This document shows positions 36,245-57,285 of a DNA stretch of 64,000 bases, one piece after another. Source of the stretch: Solanum dulcamara (taxonomy: Eukaryota; Streptophyta; Magnoliopsida; Solanales; Solanaceae); NCBI RefSeq assembly GCF_947179165.1, contig NC_077241.1:79137648-79201647 (forward strand). Direction: 5' to 3'. The notes below the pieces were generated by a model. That model searched no databases. It was not told the DNA's origin and saw nothing but the letters and a program-made list of their open reading frames with translations. A program made the translations under genes and the position numbers. Each line of letters begins with the position of its first letter. Position 1 is the stretch's first letter.

Positions 36245-36745
36245 TTTATCACTCACTGTTAATAATTTTTCTTCCAGCTACTTCCAAACTGATGAAATCT
36301 TGATAGTTGCACCCTCCTTTATTGATTGCAATATTTGCTAAGTAGTCTGCTAGTTGATTTCCTTCCCTAATAATGTGTTGGAATGTATGTTGTTTGTCCT
36401 GAAAGAATGTTTTGATTTCTGTCACCATATCTGTGATTATCCAAAGATATGACCATTTTCCTTGTAGAATCTTATACAATAACATAGAGTCCGTTTGAAT
36501 GATTATATTAGTGTTGTTTCTGCTTGCTATGTTTATATGCTTCTAAAATCGTCTTTGCCTCTATTACAGTATTAATGGTGTTTTCAATAGTAGCTCCTTC
36601 TGCATGCATACAGTAAATCTCCTCTTTCATTCTTCAAACAAAAGGCATAGGAGCTTATACCTAGATTTCCCTTGAAGCCTCATCTATATTGTATTTTAGC
36701 CAGCCTAGTGGTGAAAAATCCCACAATACTCTTGTTACCTTCATT
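36245..36745 (-). mobile_element. Non-LTR retrotransposon RNase H (RVT_3) remnant
   Basis: On the minus strand the order is WLKYNIDEASR, SSYAFCLKNERGDLLYA, AEGATIENTINTVIEAKTIL, QTDSMLLYKILQGKW and HIIREGNQLADYLANIA. These match the plant RNase H-like domain, with Asp in YNID, Glu in EAK and Asp in QTDS, plus the REGN..AD..A ending. Frame changes occur near 36490 and 36650 and a stop near 36690, so it is dead. It adjoins the 5' side of the FTSHI1 gene. Confidence 0.75.
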
Positions 36746-36934
36746 TAAATGCTTAAAACCACAGGCCCATTTGACAATTCGGATACGGGTCATCGTGTCA
36801 CCCGTTTGACAATTCGGATTCTGATAAACTCCATTTTCTCCCTTGCGAAGCTAATCTTCATACACTCCCAGAATGAACAACCTGTAGAGCTAAAAAAAAT
36901 ACTCCAATTTTGGCACAGCAAAAATGCTTCTTCA

Positions 36935-46252
<9,318 letters not shown>

Positions 46253-47311
46253 GAAAACGGAATCACTTGACCCAGTACAAGTTGGAACTTTCTACCCCAT
46301 TCGAAGCCAGTTTTGAGGTGCATTCAGAAAAAGAAATATTGTAGCTGGGAATTTTCTAGAAAATAGTTGGATGCTCAAAAATGCAGTTTTGTTTGCTGTA
46401 TGTATCCATATCAATAGGAATTTTGTTAAAATTATTAATTTGTGCTATAGATTTTTTCTTCTATGATTCTTGTATTTTATTTGCCTTTTCTGTAGGTATA
46501 TTACTGTTGAAGAGGCAATATAAATATTAGAAAAGTTGATGAATTTCTGGCCCTATGGTTTCTTGAAGTTATTTTTTTAAGCATAGTGATTAGCTTTTAG
46601 CTTTTAGCTTTTTATTTCAAGGTTTCTACACATTGTTGTTTGGATAAAATTGGAAGCTGTAGTTGTTGGAGAAAAAAAAAGACCAATGTTCTATATGATT
46701 ACTTATCATGTGCTCTGGATAGATACAATTAGTCCATACTTATTTTGGTAGAAGATAGTAAGTTGGTCTAGACATTATTAAAGTGCTATTCATAATGAAT
46801 TACTTCCATCCATTTGAGTGTTTTATTAATATCGAATAAAAACTACATTATTTTTACATCTTATATGTACTTTTATTTATTTAAAATGAATTTTATAGTT
46901 TAAGACATCATAAATGAAAATACATATTTTATCATAATATTCATATTAATCGATGAATAATCTTGACAAATAATTTGATGAATAAATAGTGGATGTTAAG
47001 ATTAAAATACGATTTTTTTTTCTTTTTCTTGAAACATTAAAATGAGATCAAATTAAATGTATGTTTACCTTTATGCCTTTGGATAGACTATAAATTTCAA
47101 TGTGATAAAAAAGGAAAAAGTTTCCGCTAGTTGGGGAATTCAATGCATTTGTTCTTCACGAAAAATTCACAAAAACTCCTCAAAAAACCACACAAAACAA
47201 GATGCACTTTTTCTTCATCTTATTTCTCTTTCCTCTGATCAAAACTCAATAAAACAAAACCTGTACTCTATGCAATGGACTCCCAATCATGAAATTTATT
47301 ATTGAGAAGAG
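46253..47311. other. FTSHI1 3' flank and promoter region of the SUN gene
   Basis: About 1 kb of AT-rich DNA separates the two genes, which face the same way. No gene or clear element ends were found. A ctagttggggaattc...cacgaaaaattcac stretch just before 47312 is probably 5' untranslated sequence. Confidence 0.4.
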
Positions 47312-50300
47312 ATGAAGAAACCTCGTAATGTCGTATACAACGATGTAGTCTCCAAACCTCAGCTGTTTTTGCGGCTCTTCTTTTCTATTTTCTGTGCCTT
47401 TCTCCTTTTCTATTCTCTGTTTGTTTATGGATATGGAGGTAAAATTTCGTCTACCCATTTGTTTTTTTTTCCCATTATATTACATCCCCACTTTCTTATA
47501 ATGATTTTTCTAACTTGGGTAATTTGAAAAAAAAACAAAAAAGAAGAAGTTTTTTATGTGAATGCTAATGACCCTTTGTTACTTTCTTGGTGATTGTCTT
47601 CGTAAATGAACATTTTAGTGTGATTCAGTGTTATTAAATGCTTAAAAAGACAAACTTGGGTATATGGTGTTTACAAATTTAGCTAATTTAGCTCCATGAG
47701 GAGCTTAGTAGAAAAAAGATCCTTTGTTGCTTTCTTGGTGACTGTCCTCTTGAATGAACATTTAGAGAGTAATTGGGTTCTATTAAATGTCTAAAAAGAC
47801 TTACTTGAGCTGAGTATCTATCAGAAATAGGCTCTCTACCTCTCAAGGTAGGGGTAAGGTCCATATACATTGTACCTGCTCAGACTCCATTTGTGGGATT
47901 AACACTGGGTATGTTGTTGTACTTGGGCACATGGTGTTTACAAATTTAGCTAATTTAGTTCCTGGAGGAGCTTAGTAGAAAAAGACCTGTTGTTACTTTC
48001 TTGGTCACTGTCCTCTTAGATGAATATTTAGTGAAATTCACTGCTATACTGCTATTAGCTTTTAAGAAAAAAAAAATACTTGGGCACATGGTGCTTACAA
48101 ATTTAGCTAATTTAGCTCAAGGAAGAGCTTAATAGAAAAAAGATCCTTTGTTTCTTTCTTGATGACTGTCCTCTTGAATGAACATTAGTGTATAAGTCAG
48201 TGCTATTAGCTGTTTAAAACGACTTACTTGGGCATATGGTGTTTACAAATTTAGTTAATTTAGTTCAAGGAGGAACTTAGTTACAAGTTACAACTGAGAT
48301 GACTTGGGTTTGTTTTTCGGTTTTCATTTGTTTATTATGAGTCATCTTTAAGAAAATTAAAGTGAATTCTTCCAATGCTTGAAGTTTGTTGTTTATGGAG
48401 TTTGAAAGTAAGTGAATAAATATTAAAAGTTCTTGTTTTTATAGATTTATAAACAATACCTTGTAAAATTTAAGTGAAAAAGATGACACATGAGATGTAC
48501 TTATTGGTTTGGCATAAACACTGGGCATGAGTAAGCTTTTCTCTTATTAGACTCAATTTTCCTGTGAAGTTTTTAGTAGCTTCTACTGTTCTTTTTCTTT
48601 CCTCTTCTTTCCTCGGATTATGGCGTTGTTCGTTCAGAACTATTTTACTCTTCATGTTTAATGGTGCTTTAACTCTCACCCAAATGTCAATTTCTGTAGT
48701 TGGAAAACTTGAAGCTTGAGGCTACAGTAGCATGTGGAGAATGATATATCTATACAGAGAGAATAGGATAGTGATGATCTTTTATATCTCGTATATTAGT
48801 TCTCTGAATGATATATATCGTCTCAATGGAATTTTGTGCAGGGATTTCTCTTGCCTATGCTGAGACTGTAACCAATTATAGTGTTAACGATAGAGAGTTC
48901 AACAGGTCCACTCAACCGCTTCTAGAAAGCGGAGGGAAGAGCAGTAAAACTGAAGTACTATTGGAACTCAACATATCAGTTAAGATTAATGATTCTTGTA
49001 GTCTTACGAATTACAATGCAATCCCTGAGCATTCACTTCAGAAAACAAGTGCATTGGAGGATGCAGTTTCAACTATTTTAGGTTACAATATGTTGATATG
49101 CCAAATGCAGCCACAAGTAGTGCATATCCTTCGTAATGAAGATCGGCTACTAAATGGTAGAACTCACTTGACCTATCCAAATTTGGAAGAATTCAGAAGC
49201 ATTACAAAACAAGAAAAGAGAGGGAGCACAGCAAGTCAGTTAGTAAATATCACCCACAGGCTCGAGCCTGATGGTACACCTTACAATTATGCCTCGTCAT
49301 CCAAGGGTGCTAAAGTGGTGGCCCACAATAAAGAAGCAAAGGGAGCAACCAACATACTGAACAAGGATCATGATAAGTATCTCAGGAACCCTTGTTCTGT
49401 GGTCAGGAAATTCTTTGTTATTGAGCTTGCAGATGAAACTCTAGTTGATGCAGTCAAAATTGCAAATTTCGAGCACTATTCATCTATGCTAAAAGAATTT
49501 GAATTATCCGGGAGTTTGGTATATCCAACTGAGACATGGAATCCACTAGGAACTTTTGTTGCTGAAAATGTCAAGCATGGTCAGTGTTTTAAGCTACCTG
49601 AACCAAAGTGGCTTAGATACTTGAAGCTAAATTTACTCACGCATTATGGTTCTGAATTTTATTGTACTATCAGTTTTATCGAGGTATATGGTATTGATGC
49701 AATAGAACAGATGCTTGAGGATCTTATTGTCAATTCCCCTGAATCTTCTCATGATAAAATGGAAAATCTTAACAAAACTGCTCTGCGGTCTATGATACCA
49801 GATTCAGGTTCTGACTACCATGAAACAAAGGGTGTCGTTCAAAATTTGGTTGAGTCTGCAAACAAGGGGGTAGAAAATTTTGATGAAGGGCAAGGTCTTA
49901 ATTTAGATGCAACAAGGAAAAAACAAACCATAACCAATGGCCATGAGTTTATAAAAAAGCATAGGCAGCAGTCAAATGGCAGAACACATGGCGATGCAGT
50001 CCTAAAAATACTGCTGCAGAAGGTGAGAGCGCTTGAGTTGAACTTATCTGTCCTGGAGAAGTACATTAAAGAGCTGAGCATGAGGCAAGGTGACATTCTG
50101 CCTGAGCTAGATAATGAAATTTCTCAAGTTTCAGATCTCCTAGAGAAAAGCAAATTGGAGATCAAGGATCTTCTGAAATGGAAAGATAATATGGTGTGCC
50201 TAACTATTTCCTTTTTGTTGCTAATGAGCAGACTAATGCACACATTTCAGTCATAAAAAGCAAGTTCTTTTTCCTTTCAGGAGAAACAAAGAAGTGATCT

Positions 50301-53300
50301 TGAATCTTGGAAAGCTTCTGTCTCAGCTCAATTGGATTTATTGGTCTACGGAAATCGCATGCTAAGGTAGTAGATCTCATGTAACCCCCTTAACAAACTT
50401 GTTTCCTTATACTATAACTTGGTTTTGTGTTATTATCCGAGTGAATTGCATCTGTTTATCTTGATTCCTTCTTCTTTAAGGTTTGTGTTCCCGGTAGCTG
50501 CAGATTTGCTGTATCTCAACGTGAGTATAGAAGTTTTAAAATAACTTGAAACCCTGAAGCTATAGGAATTTCAAAATTTTAAGAGGTTAGTAGGAGTTTG
50601 ATGTTGTGAGTAAATGGTCCATTTTAGATCTTATCTTATGTTTCTCTAACACCTCAAAAAAGAAAATCTGGAGCTTTTTTTTTTTTTTTGTAATAGTAGT
50701 AGTTTAAAATGCAAAGCTGAAAGCAGCTTTCTGAGCATAATTATATTTCCTGTTCCTAGAAAAAATGAGGCAATGGACAGGAAAAAGTTAATCTCTGAAA
50801 GATCCTTTAATATTTTGTAAAACAAATACAATTAGAGAGTTTAGCTTGTGTTTTCATGCATCACAACGTTATGCATTCGGAGAAAAAGAGGTTCTTCTAT
50901 TGGCATATTTGACTTTTATTGTTTCAAAGCAATTCATGTAGGACGACTCAGTAGTTTTCCCTTTATTTGATCCGAAGAATTCTACTTTGTAAAACCTAGG
51001 TCGACTTTTGATGATTTCGAGTCCCTATTTTTCATGGTCAAGATAGGTAAATGATATGCATTGTGACCCAATCATAAATCAACTGGCAATGTAGTAGTCT
51101 GTTACACACTTCTTCATACATTTTATCTTACATGAGTACAAAGGGGTTGTTACTAAAGGTGTAAGATTCTATTTGGCAACTAGAATATAAAGCTCTGGGC
51201 GAGCAATGGAAAACCCTGCTGCTGCTTCCAGTACCTGTTGGAAAATTTCTTTATAATATTTAGTTTGAATGGGGAGAAGCAAAAATTAGTCATGTAGGAC
51301 AAACTGCAACATGTACTGGAAACTGCATACGGACCTCTAAAATCCTAGCTCGGTGATTTCACATCGTGCTTGAAGAGGGTTTTAGGTTTCATCCCGAGAT
51401 AGAAGGGTTGGTTTGAGAGAAGCATCCTATCTTAGAAATGAAAGGGAGTGCTTGAACTTTGAACAGGCTATAAGCATTGTGTGATTTCCACTTGACAATC
51501 TGGCTTTGATCGTTAGGAATTAGGCTGACATCAGAATGAAAGTGAATAAGTTGTTTGGGCGAGGCCAGTTGCTAATTGAGTGATTTTATTGACACAAAAC
51601 AAAGTTGAATGACTTTGCTAGATAAATTCTCAAAATTGAGTGAATTTTTAAGATATTAACTCCATATTAAAACTACAACTTGCAATTTTTATGTGTAAAC
51701 GTAGATGGTTTTTTTGATTTTACTGTTGTTTACCGTCTTTTTAGTTTTAAAAGTAGATGGTCTATCTTTATTAAATTGAAAATTGACGTTTTGTGAGTGA
51801 TCAATTTATTAAGATGAAAATTATTTATCCTCAAATAATTCAAGTGAGAAAATAGCAAACGTGGCGATAAAATTTTTCATCTCCTAGCCAATTAGAAGGC
51901 CACAAAAAAATAATGTTGTCCGGCAATTATCTACCTTGACCCAATTACATGAAATAGAAAATCCTATAATAATTCAAGGGTATAATTGAAAAGAAGCTTT
52001 TTGTAGAGTTTTAAACCAAACACAAGATTAGGTGCGAAGCAATGAACTTGATGGTGTTACTAATCCCTGCGTTATTAATCTTTGTACCAAACGACCCCTT
52101 AGAGTTTATGCTTGCAAATGGATTTCTAATTATTGAATCTACAAAAAGCATGGATAGGTTGTTGATTATTCGTTTCTCAGACTGATATAGTTTTTTCCTT
52201 TTGCGTATTCTACTTGTGCGTAAATCATTTCTGGCAGTCTAGTTATTTCTTGAGTCGAGTTCATATGACAACAAAAGTGTGAGAACTTGAAATCTATTCA
52301 AAATCGTGTGGAAAGCTTTGATGATAACCATGTTGTCACAAAATTGCTTTTCTTTTTACTCCTCCCTAAGAGCTTCCCCTTTTTTGCTCCCTTGGCGACT
52401 CAAATCTGCAACCTTATGGTTGGAGATGGAGGGTGCTTATCACTTGAGCAATCCTCTCTTGTCACATTATCGCATTAATTATGCCTGAAAATGATGTATT
52501 ATTTGTTGTATCAAATTAGTTGAACCCAGAAGGTGCTTGGGTAGATTGTCAAGTATATCTTTCCATTCATCTGATATCACTTTTCATTGCCTATTTTACT
52601 TGTGTATATAGTGTTTCTGGAGGTCAAGTTATTTCTTGACTCGAGTGTATTATGTGCTCTTTGTCATTGTTCTTCTCTTAGCTTTCCATAACCATATTCC
52701 TGCATTATAGAGAACAATATGGGGCTAGGTTTCTATACCTTTTGGTATACTAATGAGGACTTCCCCAACATTAATATGACTGATTCACTACAAAAAAAGT
52801 GTGCATTTCAATAGGCCAAGTGATATTTTAATATCTCTGCTAGCAGTGACACAGAGCTGTAGTCAATTAGAAAGTGTAGGTGCTTTTGATGCTAGCAGTA
52901 TCTGCTGCTAAACTTTTACAACAACAAAAAAATTCGGTGCGTAATTACTTTCACTAAAGGGATTCTATTTAAGTTGAGAGTTGAGTGTGTCACAGGCAAT
53001 TGGTATGAGGAGACTTCGAATTTAACGAGGGGGATATGTACTTAGCTTCATTTTCATTGCTATTCTTGGTGCTGTTTTCTCTTACATGTGCTGGCAAATG
53101 ATTTTGTGGAACTATTGAGGATTGAGCAGTTTTTTGTGTTAAACTCAGAATAAGAATCTGATCAAGAAGCTAAAATATTGTTTGTAAGAAAGAGATGTCT
53201 GTCTTGTTTGATTCTTCCTAACTTGCAATGGAATGACGATGGTCATTGGTTTAGTTGGTAAAACTGTATTGAAAATTAAAATGGATGATAAAATTTCCTA

Positions 53301-53622
53301 GTGGATAAATTTGTTTCATATTTGGAAGATTGTGATCAAGTTGTATTATTTATTCAACTCTCTAATCTGAACTGATTTTTCTTTCTTGTTCTTTGCTTTG
53401 AACTTCTTTTGCAGATTAGACGTCGAAAAGGTTGTGAATGACCAAAAGAGTTTGGAAAAGAAAGAGCTGGCTGTTTTCTCAATCAGCTTATCTTTCTCAT
53501 GTATTGCAATTCTTAAGTTAATTTCACATAGATTCCAAACCACATTCACGACAAGTCGAGGTTGGCTGTTGATTCTTGTTAGCAGTAGCCTAATTGCATG
53601 TGTCACATTGTTTTATAGCTAA
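47312..53622 (+). CDS. Mid-SUN-domain protein (SUN3/4/5 group), 4 exons, 590 aa
   Basis: Exons are 47312-47438, 48842-50193, 50281-50366 and 53415-53622 (1773 nt, phases consistent). The N-terminus has one membrane segment (about residues 18-42). The central SUN domain (about 197-326) runs from KGAKVVAHNKEAKG through LRNPCSVVRKFFVIEL, ANFEHYSSMLKEFELSGS, WLRYLKLNLLTHYGSEFYC to ISFIEVYG. A coiled coil (about 433-521) precedes two C-terminal membrane segments (about 542-560 and 571-590). A central SUN domain with N- and C-terminal membrane spans defines the mid-SUN class of the ER and nuclear envelope, as in Arabidopsis SUN3-5. It lies downstream of FTSHI1 in the same orientation, as recalled for At4g23950 next to At4g23940, which suggests the SUN5 orthologue. 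Introns 1 and 3 (about 1.4 and 3.0 kb) are full of repeats. No lesion was seen. Confidence 0.9.
47557..48290 (+). repeat. Four tandem 150-160-bp repeats in SUN intron 1
   Basis: Each unit carries cctttgttactttcttggtg, actgtcctcttgaatgaaca, acttgggcatatggtgttta and caaatttagctaatttagct. Unit starts lie near 47571, 47721, 47984 and 48146; the wider third gap is explained by a SINE inserted at 47811-47920. The copies are diverged, so the duplication is not recent. Confidence 0.85.
47811..47920 (+). mobile_element. 5'-truncated TS SINE inside the intronic tandem repeat
   Basis: It contains cctctcaaggtaggggtaag and ends ctgggtatgttgttgt, the (TTG)n tail. Flanking acttgagc (47803-47810) and acttgggc (47921-47928) form a nearly perfect 8-bp target duplication. 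It splits one tandem unit and so is younger than the tandem expansion. Confidence 0.75.
50481..50520 (+). other. Candidate 40-nt cryptic or cassette exon in SUN intron 3
   Basis: A pyrimidine-rich tract ending cttctttaag precedes 50481 and gtgagtat follows 50520, both good splice signals. In phase it would encode RFVFPVAADLLYLN. However, 40 nt is not a multiple of 3, and joining it to the next exon (53415) gives a TGA after eight codons. The annotated form therefore skips it (LRLDVEKVVNDQ is restored). Whether it is ever used cannot be seen. Confidence 0.4.
51338..52170 (+). repeat. SUN intron 3 segment repeated at 63240-63800
   Basis: Two blocks match the right end of the window in the same order and orientation. 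One is 51340-51575 (cttgaagagggttttaggtt, gaactttgaacaggctata, gaggccagttgctaa), the other 52088-52165 (ttagagtttatgcttgcaaa, aaaaagcatggataggttg). It is non-coding. The shared content could be a dispersed repeat or a segmental duplication. Confidence 0.75.
52350..52470 (-). mobile_element. tRNA-derived SINE fragment in SUN intron 3
   Basis: On the minus strand the segment reads attgctcaagtgataagcac (A-box-like), then aaccataaggttgcagattt and gagtcgcc (B-box-like), resembling a common Solanaceae SINE head. Only part of the element is present. Confidence 0.5.
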
Positions 53623-54639
53623 TCTACTAACCTCATTGCTAGATAATCTTTATACATGTAGAAACTTGTTCACTCATACTGAATAGCTTAATTGAAAAGA
53701 AGTTTACTATAGTAGGATTTTTTTTCCCTCTGAAGATAATGGACTGCAACATTTACTAATCTTGTTTCTTCTGTTTACCATATTCCTGAAGTTTAACTAT
53801 GTTATAAGAGGCTTTATTAAAACAACCGGGTTAATTACATAAGGTAATTATTATTTTGTAAAGACAAAAAATTAATGATGTTAGTAGTTCTATAATATTA
53901 CTTAGGATATTTTACATACAAATAAAACAAAAGTCACTCGAGGTACAAGTATTAATGGTTATTACTCTTACATATTAATTACCATTATCGATTTGTCCAA
54001 ATTATATGCATGTATGTATGTAGTAATGTGTACAAACATGAGCAGAAAGTTACATATATTTATCTTCCCTTCAAATAGATTATGCAATGACTCACGAATG
54101 ATTTGTCGCAGTTTTAACAGTTACATCGTACATGCAGAAATTAAAAAAAATGGGCCAAAAATGACTCACGCAGTTTTAACAATTACGTGGTACATGCAAA
54201 AATTATAACGGAAACAATCTGCTGAAAAATTTCCAGTTCGAATGTTAGACTATATCAGTCACAGCATATATTCTCACATGGCCAACTATAAGTTACACTT
54301 TCAAGAATAATTTCCATGTCAACAATTAGGGTGCGGATTATGATAGAGCAACTCAAATGAAAGGAATATACACAAGTAATATAGTCTATAAAAAAAGTAT
54401 TAGGTGAGAAAGATTTCATTACATGCTTAAACATCAAAAAAGTACAGATAATTTAACTAAACTAAGAATGTTCATTAGTTAAATAATGGCGAAACCCATC
54501 AGTGGCCCCCTAAAGTTGGCACCAACTTTCACTTAGACACCTAAATCTGGAGATGTTCATTTTAGACACCTCAAGTAAGGGTTGAATGTGTCATCTTGAC
54601 ACTTTTTACACAGTTGACACCTCGCGTGTTTTCCACCTA
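53623..54639. other. Intergenic downstream of SUN gene
   Basis: AT-rich sequence with no gene. A tandem duplication of about 65-70 bp lies at 54085-54205 (atgactcacg...cagttttaac, then acatgcagaaatt). A repeat edge with cctaaagttggcaccaactt starts near 54510. Confidence 0.4.
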
Positions 54640-55690
54640 CCTGAGGCGAACATCAAGTGCATGTTTTACATTGTTCAAAACTAGTTTAGTTCCAATACTA
54701 GTTTCTAAACAGATTGTACCAACACCAACCACCCTAGATACAGTCTCATTATTCATACTCAAGGTTCCAAAGTCACCAGGAGAATAGGAAGAGAAAAATT
54801 TCCTCCTTTATGTCACATGAGATGCGGCACCAGTGTCCACAACCCAGCTTGACTCATCACAAGCAATATTTATCAAATCTGCATCAAGGACTATAACAAG
54901 ATTTTTGGTGGAGATGATGGCTAGGCAATTTTCATTGCTTTCTTCTTTATTTTCCTCATTGTCTTTGTTCTCCCTCTTCAATTTCCGGCAGAACTTCTTT
55001 GTGTGTCCTTTCATGCCACAATGATAACACTCAATATCTCTAAGTCTGCCTCTGTATTTTCTCCTGCTATGTTCTCTATTCTGAGAACCACGATTTTTAT
55101 TTCTCCCTCTGGAGCCAGTTACTAGGACATCCGACGAAGAAGAAGAACCATGAGATTTTCTTCTCATCTCTTCGTTCAAGACACTACTCTTGATGGAATC
55201 CATAGAGAACACACCATCCGGAGTAGAATTTGACAATGAAGTTCTAAATGTTTCCCAAGAGTCTGGTAGGGAACCAAGTAGAAGCAAGCCTTAAATTTCT
55301 TCGTCAAATTTAATACCCATAGCAGATAACTGGTTCATAATTTCCTGAAAATTATTCAGTTGATCTGTCATCGGGAACCATCATGATATTTTAAACCTAA
55401 GATTTACTTTTTAAGAACATTTTGTTGTTCCCAGTCTTTCGAGCATACAAACTTTCAAGATGCTCCCATAGGGTACGAGCATGCGTCTCTCCAGAAATAT
55501 GGTTCAACACATTATCGTCAACCCACTGCCTAAAAAATCCACACACCTGTCTATGCAATAGATTCCACTCTTCATCTGTTTTATTATCAGGCTTTACAGT
55601 GGTAAAGACTGGTTGATAAAAATTCTTGACATGAAGCAAGTCTTTCATTTTCCCCTTCCAAATGGCATAACGATTATTCAAAATGTTCGA
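54640..55690 (-). mobile_element. Truncated Ty1-copia gag/protease remnant
   Basis: On the minus strand, gag (YAIWKGKMKDLLHVKNFYQP, HISGETHARTLWEHLESLYA) leads through one frame change near 55290-55400 to the Arg/Ser-rich region and a zinc knuckle CYHCGMKGHTKKFC (CX2CX4HX4C). It then reaches the protease motif WVVDTGAASHVT. An in-frame TAA follows, after which integrase-side sequence (FFSSYSPGDFGTLSM, LNNVKHALDVRL) continues to about 54650. No integrase core, RT or LTRs are present. The gag start is fused at about 55690 to an F-box fragment on the other strand, so it is a junction fragment rather than an intact element. Confidence 0.85.
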
Positions 55691-56440
55691 TTTTATGGAA
55701 TCCAACAACTAGAATGCATAAGAATTTGCCTAATTTTAGACTTAGATGGATGAAGAACAATCGTCCCATATATGGATTTGGATATGATGAGCTCCATGAC
55801 GATTATAAAGTAGTGGGTATTTATACTAATTATGATGGTACAGATATTGTTGCCATCAAAATATGTAATCTAAAGAGTAATTCTTTGAGTTGTGTTGATT
55901 ATTCTGGGGATATATTACAATTAAATACTTCAGGCTCTAATAGAAAAATGGGGTTACTTCGTTCAGACGCAACTTTCTTTGCGAATGGGAAGCTTCATTT
56001 CGATACTATTACTTTTGTTCCTAATTCCGGTGATCGCCGTATGGGAAAGGAACATTATTTCTTTTGATTTAGCTAATGAGAAATGGGAAATGATGAAGAA
56101 GCCCTCCTATGGAGTAGGGGAGACTGATGTGTGTGTGGGAACGTTGGGAAGTGATCTTTGTGTCTTTAGGGATTATAAGGGAACTCATTTAAGTGATTGG
56201 GTTATGAATGAGTACGGGGTTAAAAAGTCTTAGATAAAGAAGTTTACCATCAGGTATCCAATTAATCACGGTTTACATCCACTATTTTCATGTCAAATAA
56301 AGGTGAAATATTGGCGGTGTTTGGATCAACTTCCATAATATACAATTCAAAAGATGACGCATGGAGATATCCACATGTTATTAATGGTTATGACTTTCAT
56401 GGCTCGAGAATCTATGTTGAAAGCCTAGTTTGTCCTTTTT
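55690..56440 (+). pseudogene. F-box-associated-domain (FBA) pseudogene, N-terminus missing
   Basis: Starting at FLWNPTTRMHKNLPNFRLR, the sequence follows the FBA-type F-box family: YGFGYDELHDDYKVVGIY, KICNLKSNSLS, ATFFANGKLHFDTI, ISFDLANEKWEMMKKPSYG, VCVGTLGSDLCVFRDY and WVMNEYGVKKS. The F-box half is absent, replaced by the copia fragment. A frameshift near 56040 separates frames 55714-56067 and 55979-56233, and TAG replaces the Trp codon of SWIKMFTI. It is a paralogue of the copy at 58751-62971. Intact relatives (CPR1-like) recruit targets to SCF ligases. Confidence 0.82.
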
Positions 56441-56689
56441 TCAATTGAAGTGGCAAGGAACGCAACAAACCTAAGGCGGAAAAAAGCTCTGATCAAAACA
56501 ATCCAGTAACAAATAATTTGTAAGTACTTACTTCTCAAGTTCTTTCAAATTTGTTTGTTATTTCAAATATTGAACAACACACGCATGTGAAGGCTATCTT
56601 TAAACTATTTTTCTTCTGGACTAGCTTGCTGCTAATCGCTAGATGTATATTTTCTTGTGTATATAGTTCGTTTGTTTTTGGAATGACCA

Positions 56690-56820
56690 TGGTGTCCGTG
56701 CCAACTTTCAGATGATAAGAAATCACCTAGTGTTTTTGTTGTCTTTGTTGAAATTTGAACCCGAGACCTTATGGTTCTCAACTTACTCGATTGACCACCA
56801 CTAGGCCACACCCTTCGGTG
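56690..56820 (-). mobile_element. Au-like tRNA-derived SINE fragment
   Basis: On the minus strand it shows an A-box-like tggcctagtggtggtcaat, a B-box-like ggtctcgggttcaaatttc, then aaaaacactaggtgatttct, the order found in Au SINEs. It ends soon after, so it is truncated. Confidence 0.6.
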
Positions 56821-57000
56821 TTGTGTATATAGTGTTTATGGAGGTCCAGTTATCTCTCGAGTCGTGTTTATTATGTGCTCTTTGTCACTGTTCTTCTGTT
56901 AGTTTTCCATAACCATCTTCCCGCATTACTGGAACCATATGTGGCTAGGTTTGTCTACCGTTTGGAATAGTTATGGAGATTTCCCCAACATTAATATTAA
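56819..57000 (+). repeat. Segment repeated from SUN intron 3 (52597-52780)
   Basis: The order tgtgtatatagtgttt, tattatgtgctctttgtcac, tgttcttctgttag, ttccataaccat, tggctaggttt and ttccccaacattaat matches the intron segment. It is non-coding. Confidence 0.7.
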
Positions 57001-57119
57001 AACTTACCTTATCGAAGAAAATCATATTTTGGCATAATAGATAATCATTCCTATTCAAGAACTAATTGTAATGTATCATCAAACTGAATAATCTTCTTTA
57101 GTTTCTTACTAGTGAAATA

Positions 57120-57285
57120 GCCAGCGCTTCGGCGATTACGAAAAATCTCATGTACCGGGTATCTATGTCCATCAAGGCTAGGACAAATGAGAAGAATCAC
57201 CTAGTATTTTTGTCGTCTCTGTTGGGATTTGAACCCGAGACCTTGTGGTTCTCAACCCACTTCATTGATTTATTAAATACTTCAC
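57120..57285 (-). mobile_element. Au-like SINE copy
   Basis: The minus strand contains aagtgggttgagaaccacaa, ggtctcgggttcaaatccca (B box), acactaggtgattcttct and tgtcctagccttgatgg, then a divergent end near 57121. It resembles the copies at 56690 and 63803. Confidence 0.6.

Noticed and set aside
52784..52930. Second CACTA terminus (cactacaaaaaaagtg) in SUN intron 3
   Set aside because: Only a short match followed by no clear subterminal repeats and no partner end; too weak to call.
56690..57285. tRNA genes suggested by B-box-like ggttcaaat motifs
   Set aside because: The A and B boxes sit in SINE heads with SINE bodies following; no cloverleaf with matching acceptor arms was recognised.
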